Shown one piece after another: positions 22,145 through 34,204 of a stretch of 64,000 bases of DNA. A model generated the notes under the pieces. It had not been told where the DNA came from, ran no database searches, and saw only the letters and a list, made by a program, of their open reading frames with translations. The position numbers and the translations under genes were made by a program. Source of the DNA: Eucalyptus grandis (taxonomy: Eukaryota > Streptophyta > Magnoliopsida > Myrtales > Myrtaceae); assembly GCF_016545825.1 (NCBI RefSeq), contig NC_052613.1, positions 40,592,112 to 40,656,111 of the forward strand, in the 5' to 3' direction. Each line of letters starts with the position of its first letter. The first letter of the stretch is position 1.

Positions 22145-25078
22145 TGTGGCGCCCCCTATCGGCCCCCAATCCAATAGGGTCGCCACTTTACTTCTTCGTC
22201 CTGGATGTCCTTTTATTTTAATCAATGGACTTCAGGGAATCCATGTGGGGGTTCTATCATATACTTTATTGGTCCTTGCGCAATGTATATGACGGAAGCG
22301 TATCCAACAACTCCCTTTCCTACACATAGAAATGATGCACACACTAAACACGTTTATAGATAATAGCCGAATATTTTTATTTACACATATCTACTAGGTG
22401 GACATTGTTTGTCTGTACATCCAAAAGGTTGTAGTTTCCTATACTAGGCGATACTTCAAAAGTTAACGGACAACTTTAGCAGTCATTTACGTCGAGTCCA
22501 TCCTTCAGTGTCGGCATCCAAAATTCTTTCTTTGCTGTCCTCCCTCTCACGGTCACTCCCAGCCACTCGATCCCCCACTGTCGTCTTTTGGTGGAGGTGG
22601 TAGCAGCCCTAGAACTCGCCTGTTCCTACAGACAAATAAGACGATATATTCCTGGAGTACAGGACCTGTGGGAAGACCAGTGTTGAACATCACGATCACT
22701 CTCACCCATATGAATGTCAGTCCCCATACGTCAAGATCTTGATATTCTGACCACTCCCACTGCAAGTCGATCGGGATCCCGTAGAATGTATCGGGAGGTG
22801 CGGGCAGTAGATGCATCATTCTTAATCTGAAATATGTTAGTCCCACAATAGGTGAGTACAACCACTCAGCAGCTAAAGATTTACTAAATTATATTATGTA
22901 GAATCATCATCATTTGATTTCATACAAAATACACAAAACACATCACTAGAAGAATAGGTACGCATTAAATCAATAGAGTTTACCAACGAAATGAGACAAG
23001 CGCAGTTTAAAAATCGGAACACATCATTTCAATCACATGGGTCCCGATTATAAAGCCAAACCGTTATGACACGTCCCATACCGTTTACACAAGTTTGTCC
23101 CATAATCAGGCGCAACTATCAAAATTGCGTAACTCAGCAAAACAATCAACTTTAAAACTTAATAGATTTTTTATTCTCTATCACTGATTCTTGTAGGACC
23201 ATTGTTTGTGTCCCTCCACGCATTCGCATCCCACCTAGCGTCACGAAAGCCTCCGGTTCCATATTTCAATCACCGGGTATTCAGAGCGTGTTACGTCACA
23301 CCTCCAGGCATCTTGCACCCTCACCTAGCATCACGAGGAATCGCCAGGGCTCGCCATATCAATGACTGCCCCTACCCTCTGGAACGCGCATCGTCATACA
23401 TCCAGACATCTCGACTCTCTCGGGGAACCTTTGGGGCTCACCAGTCCCTAGGCATCCAGAGGCATCGCCACTACGATCCTCCAGGCAACTCGACTCCCGG
23501 GGCATCGTTGACCCGAGGGTCCAATAGGAGCAATGACACATCAACCATGATGTAGTAATAAAATCATTTCAATACCGAAACATTTTCAAATCATTGACAT
23601 CTGAAATCCCTTGGATTCTTTTCGAAATTCCATGTTCACAACTTACCCTTCAGCATTTTCAAAATCCACCAAAAGTAACTCGAGAATAGTACCCAAACTC
23701 TTGGCTTACGACAAATCATTTCTCGAAAAAGATAAGTAAACTTGATAACTCGCAAAGTAAGTCCGAAATTCAACCCGATTTTCAATGATTTAGAAAAATT
23801 GATATAGAATTCAAAATTTGAAAGCACCGCCTGTGTTCTTAAAATATTTGAGGTCAGTGCCATGGTAAGTAGAGTTTTTCATACAATTAGGGAGGTTTTT
23901 CAAATCAATTAACAGCAAAATTTCAAGATTTCGTAGTCTCCAAAATCTATGTTCAATTTAAATCCAAAGAAGTTGAAATCACAGATAGGAAACCTGAACA
24001 TTTCCTCAGTTCCCTAATCCCAAATTTTCTCGGTCATCGCCTATCCCGCATCCAATACCAAAGTTCAAATCATTTCAATCTAACAGCACTTCCTCAAGCA
24101 AGTAGACTCTAACTTGCCTTAAATCCAATGGTGTTAATGGCAAGCGAACCGGAAGTTGCGACCGCGAGCAAAGTTGAGATGGCTACGGAATGGTGGAACG
24201 ACGGACAAAGACGAGGATGGTGACGACCTACAAAACGGCATGTAGGCCGGTGATGAAGTGTGATGCGGCGTGTCGTGGGGTGGCCGCCGGTGAGCGGCGG
24301 TGACCGGGCAGAATGACACCAGTTTTGGAGTAGAATTCCTACGGAGGCGTTGCTGAATTGAGAGGTCGGTGTTCGAGAAATGAGGGTAGCTCTCTCTCTC
24401 TCTCTCTCGATCGTTTTCTTTCTTCGGCCAGCACGCTAGTTGACTAATCTGGTCAACAAAGAAATCTGGTGGCAGCAGGAAACGGCGACACCCCACGCAG
24501 CCGTGTCTTCATGTGGGGAGCCTTCCTTCCGTTGGTGCCACCTGCTGGAGCTCACGCACATACGTGGCCGCACTTCCCTCCAAGGAGTCCCTCTGCATGC
24601 CACCGAGAGGAGGAAACGTTGCTTTTGGTCAAAATCTTCTTCTATAGTTGACCGGCTTCGACGGGGGAGGGAAAACATGGCCGCATGGCCGTGCATGGCA
24701 GGTCAATGGACGTGGAGGAAATTCTTACGTAAATGCATGGCCGTGCATGGTCGTGCATGGTCGTCAAGACAATGTGCACGAGAGTTTTGGTTAGTAGGAT
24801 ATATGTGCGGGTGAAAGAAAAGTCTCAATCGTGGCGTTACGCAAAGAAACTTTCGACGAAACGATAGGTTATGCAATGATCGAATTGTCCCGATGCGACC
24901 AAGGCGCGACTATGAAGTTATATCGTAAAATCATTGCATAACGTGACGTTTAGGTCCAACGATGACGATGATGAAATTGCGTCCGTAAATTGTGCCAATG
25001 ATATGGTCCGACAACACTTCCGTCAATCCGTGATGCTTTGTTACTTATTTGAGGTCTAACGAAAATCTGGATGTCACA
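22145..25078 (-). repeat. Gypsy 3' LTR (left copy)
   Basis: 2934 bp. It pairs with 29580-32470. The block at 23951-24778 is almost identical to 31340-32169 while the sequence on both sides is clearly diverged. It contains a short (CT)n near 24400. ORFs inside the LTR (for example 24134-24814) exist in both LTRs but have no recognisable domain. Confidence 0.9.
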
Positions 25079-25107
25079 ATTCTCCCCTCCTTAAAAAATT
25101 TCGTCCT
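25079..25107 (-). other. Gypsy polypurine tract
   Basis: On the element strand the sequence just upstream of the 3' LTR is AAGGAGGGGAGAAT, following a T-rich stretch. This is the usual plus-strand primer layout. Confidence 0.8.
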
Positions 25108-28100
25108 TGAAATTGGATATCTCTTACATGTCATGGAAAAGATGAAAATACCTTTGCTTCATTTCTCTTTCACTTTCCCATGTGGCCTCTTCCATGTCGT
25201 GATGTCGCCATAAGACCTTAACCAGTGGAATTTTCTTTGTCCGAAGGACTTGCTCTTTTCAATCTAGTACCTGGATTGGTTCTTCCAAGTATCTCACTTT
25301 CTCATCCACTTTGATGGCTTCATGATCGAGTATGTGTCTAGGTCAGACTGATACTTCCTCAGCATCGACAAATGGAACACATCATGTAAATTTTCTAGCT
25401 GACCGATAAGCTACGTCTCCTATCCTTTTCAAGGATCTCAAAGGGTCCAACGAATTTTGGGTTCAACTTACCCTTTATTCCGAATTGTGATATTCCTTTC
25501 ATCGGGGATACCTTAAGAAACACGTGATCTCCCATGTTAAATTCCAAGGGTCTCCTACACTTATCCGCGTAGCTTTTCTGTCAACTTTGGGTTGTCTTAA
25601 GTCTTTTCTTGATAATCTTGACAGCTTCGGTAGTAATTTGTATTAGTTCTGGTCTTGTCAGTTTTCATTCACCTACCTCATTCCAGCGGACATGAGTCCT
25701 ACATTTTCTCCCATACAATGCTTCATAGGGAGCCATGGCTATACTTTTCTAAAAACTGTTATTATATGCAAATTCTACCAGGTGTAACTTTTCATCCCAA
25801 CTACCTCTAAAGTCAAGGATGCGAGCTCTTAACATGTCCTATAGTGTCTGGATCACTCTTTCCATTTGTCTGTCCGTTTGCGGGTGAAAAGCAGTACTAA
25901 ACTGGAGCTTAGTCCCTAAGGCGGTTTGAAGACTTCGCCAAAGGTTTGAAGTAAATCTCGAATCTCAATCCGACGTAATAGTTACAGGAACACCATGTAA
26001 GCGTACCAATACTGTTGGTTCAAATTCCTATTCAAATTCCTATACATCTTTGTATTACCCGGATGAATACTATAGTTACTCCTATGTGCCTCCGATAGAA
26101 TTTCTCTCCTTAATTCTTCTTGGTTAGGGACACATAGTCGTCCTTGGCATCTTACAAAGACTTGGAATTCTAGTATTTTTCCTAAATACATTTCATTTTG
26201 TAATTTCGAAATTTCCGGGTCGGATTCTTGCAGAATTCTAATTTTCTGGATAATTTCTGATTCAATCCTTAACACGGTAAGCATACCGGTGAGGTAGTCT
26301 ATTTCTAGCTTAAATTTTGAATGTCATTGTCTCCAACATATTCCATTATGTTACTCTTACACTAGCCATGTCTATAGCCGATACGACTAAGAGCACCCGC
26401 CACTTTATTTGCCTTTCTTGGATGGTACCTTATTTCACAATCATAATCCTTTAACAATTCCATCCATTTTCTCTATCTCATGTTTAGTTCCTTTTGCAAA
26501 AACAATTATTTCAAACTCTTATGATCTGTATAGATTTCAAATTTCTCTCCATACATATAATGCCTCCATATCTTCAAAGCAAAGATTATAGCTATCAGTT
26601 CTAAATCCTGAGTTGGGTAGTTCACTTCATAGGGTTTCAACTGTCTCGATGCATAGACTATGACCTTGCTGTGCTACATCAAAATGCATCCTAGTCCTTC
26701 ATGAGACGCATCACTATATACCGTAAATCCATCAGATTCAGATGGTATAGTTAGGATTGGAGCCGTGGTCAATCTCTTTTTGAGTTCCTAAAAGCTCCTT
26801 TCACACTCTCCATTCCATTCGAACTTTACATTCTTCCAAGTCAATTTCGTCAATGGACCTGCAAGTCATGATAATCCTTCAATAAATCTTCTATAGTAAC
26901 CTGCTAATCCCAAGAAACTTCGAATCTCAGTCGATGTTGTCGATCTTGGCCAATTTACTACCATCTCAACTTTCGTTGGGTCTATCGAAATTCCTTCTCC
27001 TTACACCACATGTCCTAGGAATATTATCCCGTCCAGCCAAAATTCACACTTACTGAATTTGGCATATAATTTATAGTCTTTAAGGGTTTGTAACACTACA
27101 CTTAAATGTTGCGCATGCTCTTCAGGTCCTTTAGAATATATCAGGATATCATCGATGGAGACAATCACAAATTGATCCAGATTGGGCTTAAATATCCTAT
27201 TCATCAGATCCATGAATGCGGCCAGGGCATTCGTTAGTCTAAAAGGCATTACTAGGAATTCATAATGTCCATAGCGAGTCCTAAATGCGATCTTAGGAAT
27301 GTCTTCTTTGTTGATTCTTAACTGATGGTACCTTGACCTCAAGTCAATTTTAGAAAAGACCGAACTTCCTTGCAGCTGGTCAAATAGGTCATCAATTCTA
27401 GACAATGGGTACTTATTCTTAATGGTTACTTGATTCAATTGCCTGTAGTCAATGCACAAACGCATCGACCCGTCCTTCTTTTTCACAAATAGGACCGGTG
27501 CACCCCAAGGCGATGCACTTGGCCTAATAAATCCTTTATCGAGCAACTCTTGTAGTTGCACCTTCAATTCTTTTAGTTCCATTAAGGCCATCCCATATGG
27601 GGCTTTCGATATCGGTTCTGTTCTAGGCATTAATTCAATCTCATACTCAATCTCTCATTCTGGTGGTAACCCAGACATTTCTTCAGGGAACACAACCTGA
27701 AATTCCCTGACCACTCAAATTTCGTCGAGTTTAGCCTATTCCTTCATATAATCCTTTACTACTGCTAGGTATCCTTGACATCCTTTGTCAAGAAGTGTAC
27801 GAGCTTCCATTACCGAAATAAGAACTATGGAGGGGTTTGTCTGACCTCCGAAAAATTCAAAAGTAGGTTGATTGGACGAATTAAATTGAATCACCTTTCT
27901 ATAACAGTCCATCTTAGCCTATTGCCTAAAAGCCAATCCATCTCTATGATGACGTCAAAGTCATACATAACCATGACAACTAAGTCTATTTACATATCTT
28001 GTCCCCCTATGGTTATTTTACATTTTTCGCACACCAACATAAACAACACCATATTCTTTAGTGGCGTAGAAATACAAAGAGGTGTCCAAAGAGATGTAGT

Positions 28101-28150
28101 TTTTATCTTATTCAACTGTCTATACTTTTCAGACACAAAAGAATGAGTAG
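25108..28150 (-). pseudogene. Gypsy pol: protease, RT, RNase H, integrase (degenerate)
   Basis: Reading down the - strand: a protease-like segment near 28120 has MGSTHSFVS where the family has DTGSTHSF, so the catalytic Asp is missing. The RT (27630-27001) has [40 protein letters not shown] and [10 protein letters not shown] in place of the usual (F/Y)xDDILIYS. RNase H follows (about 26980-26370, broken frames: [30 protein letters not shown]). The integrase zinc-binding segment (26284-25982) has HRSNYSIHPGNTKMY. Broken integrase core and C-terminal sequence run toward 25108. There are several in-frame stops. Confidence 0.8.
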
Positions 28151-29306
28151 AACCCATATTCAACAACGCTAGAAATCGTACTTGAAATGACGTTTTTGGA
28201 AGCTTCCGCTTCCTCTTGGGTGACCATGTACACCCATCCTAGTGCTGGTGGTCTTGGTGGATTTCTTTGTGGGGGTGGTCTTTTTACAATTTGTTGCTCC
28301 TGTTGCACCGAGTTGATATTCGGCTGCGATCTTTCTTGTGGACAGTTTCTCTTGAAGTGTCCCCTTTGTCCACAACCAAAACCTCTCAATTGGTTATTAC
28401 AGGGTCCTAGTCCATGTTGTCCACCACATCTTTGACAAGTATTATTTTGGTAGGGCACCTTCCCTAAAGTCTGGCCACTCCTGGCCTTTCCAAAATTCCC
28501 AAAGTTACTCTTTTTCTTAGACTCCCAAGGTTGACCTCGATCTGGATAGGGTCTCTTGCCTCATCGGGCATCACTAAAGGTCATCTGCCTCCTAAAGTCT
28601 CCTTGTTCCCTTATTAATTCATGTTCCACCAGCTGTGCCCTTTCATAAATTTCAGTATAATCCTTAATGTTAAGGGGCACTAGTTGTTTCCTGATGTCAG
28701 TTCTTAGTCATTTCAAGAATCTTTTAGCTTTCTCCTCATGATCCTCTATCAATCTAGGAGCATACCTTGACAGTTTAGTGAATTTTGCTTCATGCTAATC
28801 TACTGTTAGTTCCTTTTGTTCTAGTTGAACAAACTCAGTAATTTTCTTATCTTTGGCACAATTAGAGAAATGCTTCCTATTAAAAGCTCTAACAAATTCG
28901 TCCCAGCTCATAGCAGTACCGGGTGGAAAGATCGTATCTCTTGAAGCTCTCCACCAAAATTTGGCATTCCCTTCCAGTTGGTATTTTGCCAAAGTTATTC
29001 TTTCAACAACATTGCAGTTCAACAACTGGAAAATCTGTTCTATTCCATCTATCCACTGTTCCGCCTCCTCAGGACTTCCCATTCACGTAAACTTAGGTGG
29101 TTCAACTTCAGGAATTGTTCCACTAGTCCTTGAGGGCGACGTTCTGCTTTGAGTTGTTGCTGGGCTTGTCTTTCAATCAAATTTCCTATATTGGCCAATG
29201 CCTGCAGGATATCTTCCATACGGGATTCTGCCTTTGAAGCAGAGGCTTCACCCCTCGATGGATGAGAACTCCCAGTACGTACCATGGTTTTCCTGCAGTT
29301 TACCAA
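28129..29306 (-). pseudogene. Gypsy gag (degenerate)
   Basis: Capsid-like segments at 29306-28795 have IEQIFQLLNCNVVERITLAK and FWWRASRD. The nucleocapsid at about 28458-28340 reads CQRCGGQHG and then GFGCGQRGHFKRNCP, in which the first Cys of the CCHC knuckle is replaced by Gly. Frame breaks separate the pieces. Confidence 0.75.
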
Positions 29307-29562
29307 GCATTTGCCTTAGGAATATTTAGTGAATTATTGTCACTTGTCAAGAAATAAAATAAAAGCATTACTAAAGTCACATAAGTAACATAAAATGTTA
29401 CTTGCACACAAAGGTAACTTACAATCATTACCAGTGTTTTATGAGTGAACTCAATCACCCATTGTTCATAGTTAGTCAACTATTTCTAAAAATGCCCTAT
29501 AGTGTGCATCATCTTATCCTCCTTTCTCACTAAGACACCTTATCACTCCAGATAAAACCTAT

Positions 29563-29574
29563 GCTCTAATACCA
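29563..29574 (-). other. Gypsy primer binding site (tRNA-iMet)
   Basis: On the element strand it reads TGGTATTAGAGC, one mismatch from the usual iMet complement TGGTATCAGAGC, with 5 nt between it and the 5' LTR. Confidence 0.8.
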
Positions 29575-29579
29575 CTTGC

Positions 29580-32470
29580 TGTGGCGCCCCCTAACAGCCC
29601 CCAATCCAATAGGGTCGCCACTTTACTTCTTCATCTTGGATGTCCTTTTATTTTAATCAATGGACTTCAGGGAATCCATGTGGGGGTTCCATCATATATT
29701 TTATTGGTTCCTACACAATGTATATGGCGGAAGCGTATCTAACAACTCCCTTTCCTACACACAGAAATGATGCACACACTAAACACGTTTATAGATAATA
29801 GCTGGACACTTTTATTTACACATATCTACTAAATGAACATTGTTTGTCGGCACATCCAAAAGGCCGTAGTTTCCTATACTCGACGATACTTCAAAAGTTA
29901 ATCGATAACTTCAACAATCATTTACATAGAGTCCATCCTTCAGTGCCGGCATCCAAAATTCTTTCTCTATTGTCCTCCTTCTCACGGTCACTCCCAGCCA
30001 CTCGATCCCCCGTTGTCGTCTTCTGGTGGCGGTGGTAGCAGCCCCATAACTCGCCCGTTCCTACGGACAAATAAGACGACATATTCTTGGAGTACAGGAC
30101 TTGTGGGAAGACCGGTGTCGAACATCACGATCACTCTCACCCATATGAACGTTAGTTCGCGCATGTCAAGATCCTGATATTCCGACTACTCCCACTACAA
30201 GTCGATTGGGATCCTGTAGAATGTATCGGGAGGTGTGGGCAGCAAAGGCATCGTTCTTAATCTGAAATATGTTAGTCCCACAAGGGGTGAGTACAACCAC
30301 TCAACAACTAAAGATCTACTAAACTATATTATGTAGAATCATCATCATCTGATTTCATGCAAAATACACAAAACACATCACTAGAAGAATAGGTACGCAT
30401 TAAATCAATAGAGTTTTCCAACGAAATGGCAAGCGTAGTTTAAAAACTAGAACACATCATTTCAATCACATGGGTCCCGATTATAAGGTCAAACCGTTAT
30501 GACATGTCCCATATCGTGCCACACAAGTTTGTCCCATAATCAGGCGCAACTATCGAAATGGCGTAACTCAGCAGAGCAATCAACTTTAAAACTTAATAGA
30601 TTTTTGATTCTCTATCACTAACTCCCGGAGGACCAGTGTTTGTGTCCCTCCAGGCATTTGCACCCAACCTGGCATTACGAAAGCCTCTGGTTCCATATTT
30701 CAGTCACCGGGCATCCAGAGCGTATTACGTCACACCTCCAAGCATCTCGCACCCTCACCTAGCATCACGAGGAATCGCCAGGGCTCGCCATATCAATGAC
30801 TGCCCCTACCCTCCAGAATGTGTATCGTCATAAATCCGGACATCCCGACTCTCCCGGGGAACCTCTGGGGCTCACCAGTCCCTAGGCATCCAGAGGCATC
30901 GCCATTACGATCCTCCAAGCAACCCGACTCCTAGGGCATCGTTCACCCGAGGGTCTAATGGGAGCAATGACACATCAACCATGATATAGTAATTAAATCA
31001 TTTCAATACCGAAACATTTTCAAATCATCGACAATGAAATCCCTTGGATTCTTTTCCACCAAAAGTAACCCGAGAATAGTACCCACACTCTTGGCTTACG
31101 ATAAATCATTTATCAAAATGATAAGTAAACTTGAAAAATCACAAAGTAAGTCCGAAATTCAACCCGATTTTCAATGGTTTAGAAAAATTGATATAGAATT
31201 CGAAATTTGAAAGCACCGCCCGTTTTCTTAAAATATTTGAGGTCGGTGCCATGGTAAATAGAGTTTTTCATACAATTCGGGAGGTTTCTCTAATCAATTT
31301 ACGGCAAATTTTCAAGATTTCGTAGTCTCCAAAATCTAAGTTCAATTTAAATCCAAAGAAGTTGAAATCACAGATAGGAAACCTGAACATTTCCTCAGTT
31401 CCCTAATCCCAAATTTTCTCGGTCATCGCCTATCCCGCATCCAATACCAAAGTTCAAATCATTTCAATCTAACAGCACTTCCTCAAGCAAGTAGACTCTA
31501 ACTTGCCTTAAATTCAATGGTGTTGATGGCAAGCGAACCGGAAGTTGCGACCGCGAGCAAAGTTGAGATGGCTACGGAATGGTGGAACGACGGACAAAGA
31601 CGAGGATGGTGACGACCTACAAAACGGCATGTAGGCCGGTGATGAAGTGTGATGCGGCGTGTCGTGGGGGTGGCCGCCGGTGAGCGGCGGTGACCGGGCA
31701 GAATGACACCAGTTTTTGGAGTAGAATTCCTACGGAGGCGTTGCTGAATTGAGAGGTCGGTGTTCGAGAAATGAGGGTAGCTCTCTCTCTCTCTCTCTCG
31801 ATCGTTTTCTTTCTTCGGCCAGCACGCTAGTTGACTAATCTGGTCAACAAAGAAATCTGGTGGCAGCAGGAAACGGCGACACCCCACGCAGCCGTGTCTT
31901 CATGTGGGGAGCCTTCCTTCCGTTGGTGCCACCTGCTGGAGCTCACGCACATGCGTGGCCGCACTTCCCTCCAAGGAGTCCCTCTGCATGCCACCGAGAG
32001 GAGGAAACGTTGCTTTTGGTCAACATCTTCTTCTATAGTTGATCGGCTTCGACGGGGGAGGGAAAACATGGCCGCATGGCCGTGCATGGCAGGTCAATGG
32101 ACGTGGAGGAAATTCTTACGTAAATGCATGGCCGTGCATGTTCGTGCATGGTCGTCAAGACAATGTGCATGGGAGTTTTGGTTAGTAGGGTATACGTGCG
32201 GGTGAAAAAGAGAGTCTCAATCGTGGCGTTACGCAAAGAAACTTTCGACGAAACGATAGGTTATGCGATGATCGAATTGTCCTGACGCGACCAAGGCCCG
32301 ACTACGAAGTTATATCCTAAGATCATCGCATAACGTGACCTCTGGGTCCAACGATGACGATGATGAAATAGCGTTCGTAAATTGTGCCGATGATACGGTC
32401 CGATGACACTACTGTCGATCCATGACGCTTTGTTACTTATTCGAGGTTTGACGAAAATTCGGATGTCACA
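29580..32470 (-). repeat. Gypsy 5' LTR (right copy)
   Basis: 2891 bp, partner of 22145-25078. It lacks several short stretches present in the left copy, for example near 31040. Confidence 0.9.
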
Positions 32471-32475
32471 AATCG

Positions 32476-33557
32476 TCATATGGAAACAACAACACTAACA
32501 CACCACAAATTTAATTCTTTTAAAAAAACTCCAAGAACTAGATTGAGACTAAAGGAGAGATGCTCTCAAATTTAGATCTACACCTAAGTCAAGAGAGAAA
32601 AGTTTTCACCGAATCTTGGAGAAGTCATAGAACCACGTCTTGGACATCTTGCTGGCTTGACTGGTGACGATGTTCTCCCAAAATTTGTAGCTACAAGTAA
32701 ATTTGTTCACTACAACGAACAAAGGAAAGCAACAATAGTGAGCAAAAATCCCTTAGATTAGATCAAGAGAGAAAGAGAAGTTTCCTTGAGGGAAGGTTTT
32801 AACTCCGACAAACATTGGCTAGTTCTATGGATGTGTCCGGTAACATTAAAAGGAGGGGAAGTTCGATGTGGGAGCAAGAATGATATTTTTCGGGTGTACT
32901 ACCATGACATGTTTACTAGGAGAAATCTTTACTGAAGAAACATGAAAAGAAGCCCCCTTAAGCAAGAATCCTCCGCGAATCTCACGTAGGGTGATTTGGA
33001 AGAACAACATGTTAATGTGGTATTGATAGGCATTAGAAATATATTTGGAGCAATCGCCACAAGCAAATTAAGTTATGTCGAGGAGATGAGAATAAGGAAC
33101 TTCAAGAAATTGAATGGTGAATTTAGTTATTTACCTAAATGAATTCGAACTATTAATCCAATGAGATTCTCATGAAATTCAACTGCACATGCTCTTTTTG
33201 AATATCTAAATTTAATTTATAGGAGGTAAAAAAAAAAAAAAAAGCTACACCCACTCGAGTGATTATTTATTTCTTCCAACTCCCAGGGCATGGATAGCCT
33301 TCTACCCGGTTCCGACCGAAACCTCGCACCAAATGGACCGCTCTGGAGTTATTAATTTTTTTCGGTCAAATGCCGTTCTGGAAATTTGATAAGGACATTA
33401 TAACTTCATAATTTCATATCCTCCTCCCCCTCCTCCTCTGTAGTTCTGTTTAAAATGCTCGTCGATGGTGCGAGAACTGGTGCAGACGCCGAGCAAGTCG
33501 ATCTGTAACATTGATCGATCGAGAGAGAGTTGATCGGTGATAGCGAGCAGGAGAGAG
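32476..33557. other. Upstream region of MECR copy C
   Basis: The first part continues the sequence interrupted by the gypsy insertion. The last few hundred bases precede the MECR start and have a CT-rich stretch (33420-33440) typical of a plant leader. No other gene is seen. Confidence 0.45.
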
Positions 33558-33833
33558 ATGGCGGCGGTGGCAAGAGCAACAGCGCCTTCGAGAGCACTGA
33601 CGAAATCCCTGCCCCTGCTCGGTCGCTCCCGAAGCTCTCCACCTCTCCGACTCACTCGGGCCGAGCCCTAGGCATCGTCAGGGCCTTTCCCCGACCTCGT
33701 GTCGCCGCCGTTCAGGGCGGTGGTGTACGAGCAGCAAGGTCCCATGGACGCCATCACCAGGTCAGAAGAGGGCCCAGCTAGTCCACCGATTGAGCGTGCG
33801 TGATTCCGATTACGTGTGCTCGTGCATTGTGCT

Positions 33834-34190
33834 TGTTGTTACTGATCAAAACAGTAAACAAGAAAATAGAAAACCAGAAGCTATATTTTTGTGATGAGGA
33901 AGAGAAGTGCAGAGAAACAGAACACAAACTTGCATACGTCTGTTCTTAAAGGAAATTGTCAAGTACAGGACAACTTAAACAAAGCAAAACTGCTCACGTA
34001 CGTGCAACACATAACTGCACACAAACGTGCTATTAACTTCCTAGAAAATAACAAAAACACCAAATAAATAACTAAATTGAACTTGGCTGTTTTTTAATAA
34101 AAAAACAGAGTAAAACAGAGGAAAAAAAAACAGAACAGAAAACAGAGTAAATAAAAAGAAAACAGCAACTGAGACATTATTAATCTAACA
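33834..34190 (-). repeat. Copia-1 3' LTR (left copy)
   Basis: 357 bp. Just inside it, on the element strand, the purine-rich CCAAGGAGGAGTT fits the polypurine tract. Confidence 0.9.
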
Positions 34191-34204
34191 AACTCCTCCT
34201 TGGA

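Larger units (their letters stand above)
22145..32470 (-). mobile_element. Complete Ty3/gypsy LTR retrotransposon (chromovirus/Tekay-like), 10.3 kb
   Basis: Target duplications 'aatcg' lie at 22140-22144 and 32471-32475. On the element strand the LTRs start TGTGACATCC and end GGGGCGCCACA. Two LTRs (22145-25078 and 29580-32470) bound an internal region with gag, protease, reverse transcriptase, RNase H and integrase in gypsy order. The pol frame has several stops and frameshifts, so the copy is dead. The LTRs differ by roughly 7-11% except in one block, so the insertion is not recent. The Tekay/Del assignment is inferred from the long LTRs, terminal sequence and PPT. Confidence 0.9.

Noticed and set aside
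24134..24814. Protein-coding gene in the gypsy LTR (present in both LTRs)
   Set aside because: No domain, both strands equally open, and the near-identity of the two copies is explained by LTR pairing or conversion.
33530..33781. 83-aa ORF over MECR exon 1
   Set aside because: Different frame from the MECR reading frame; open by GC-rich composition only.
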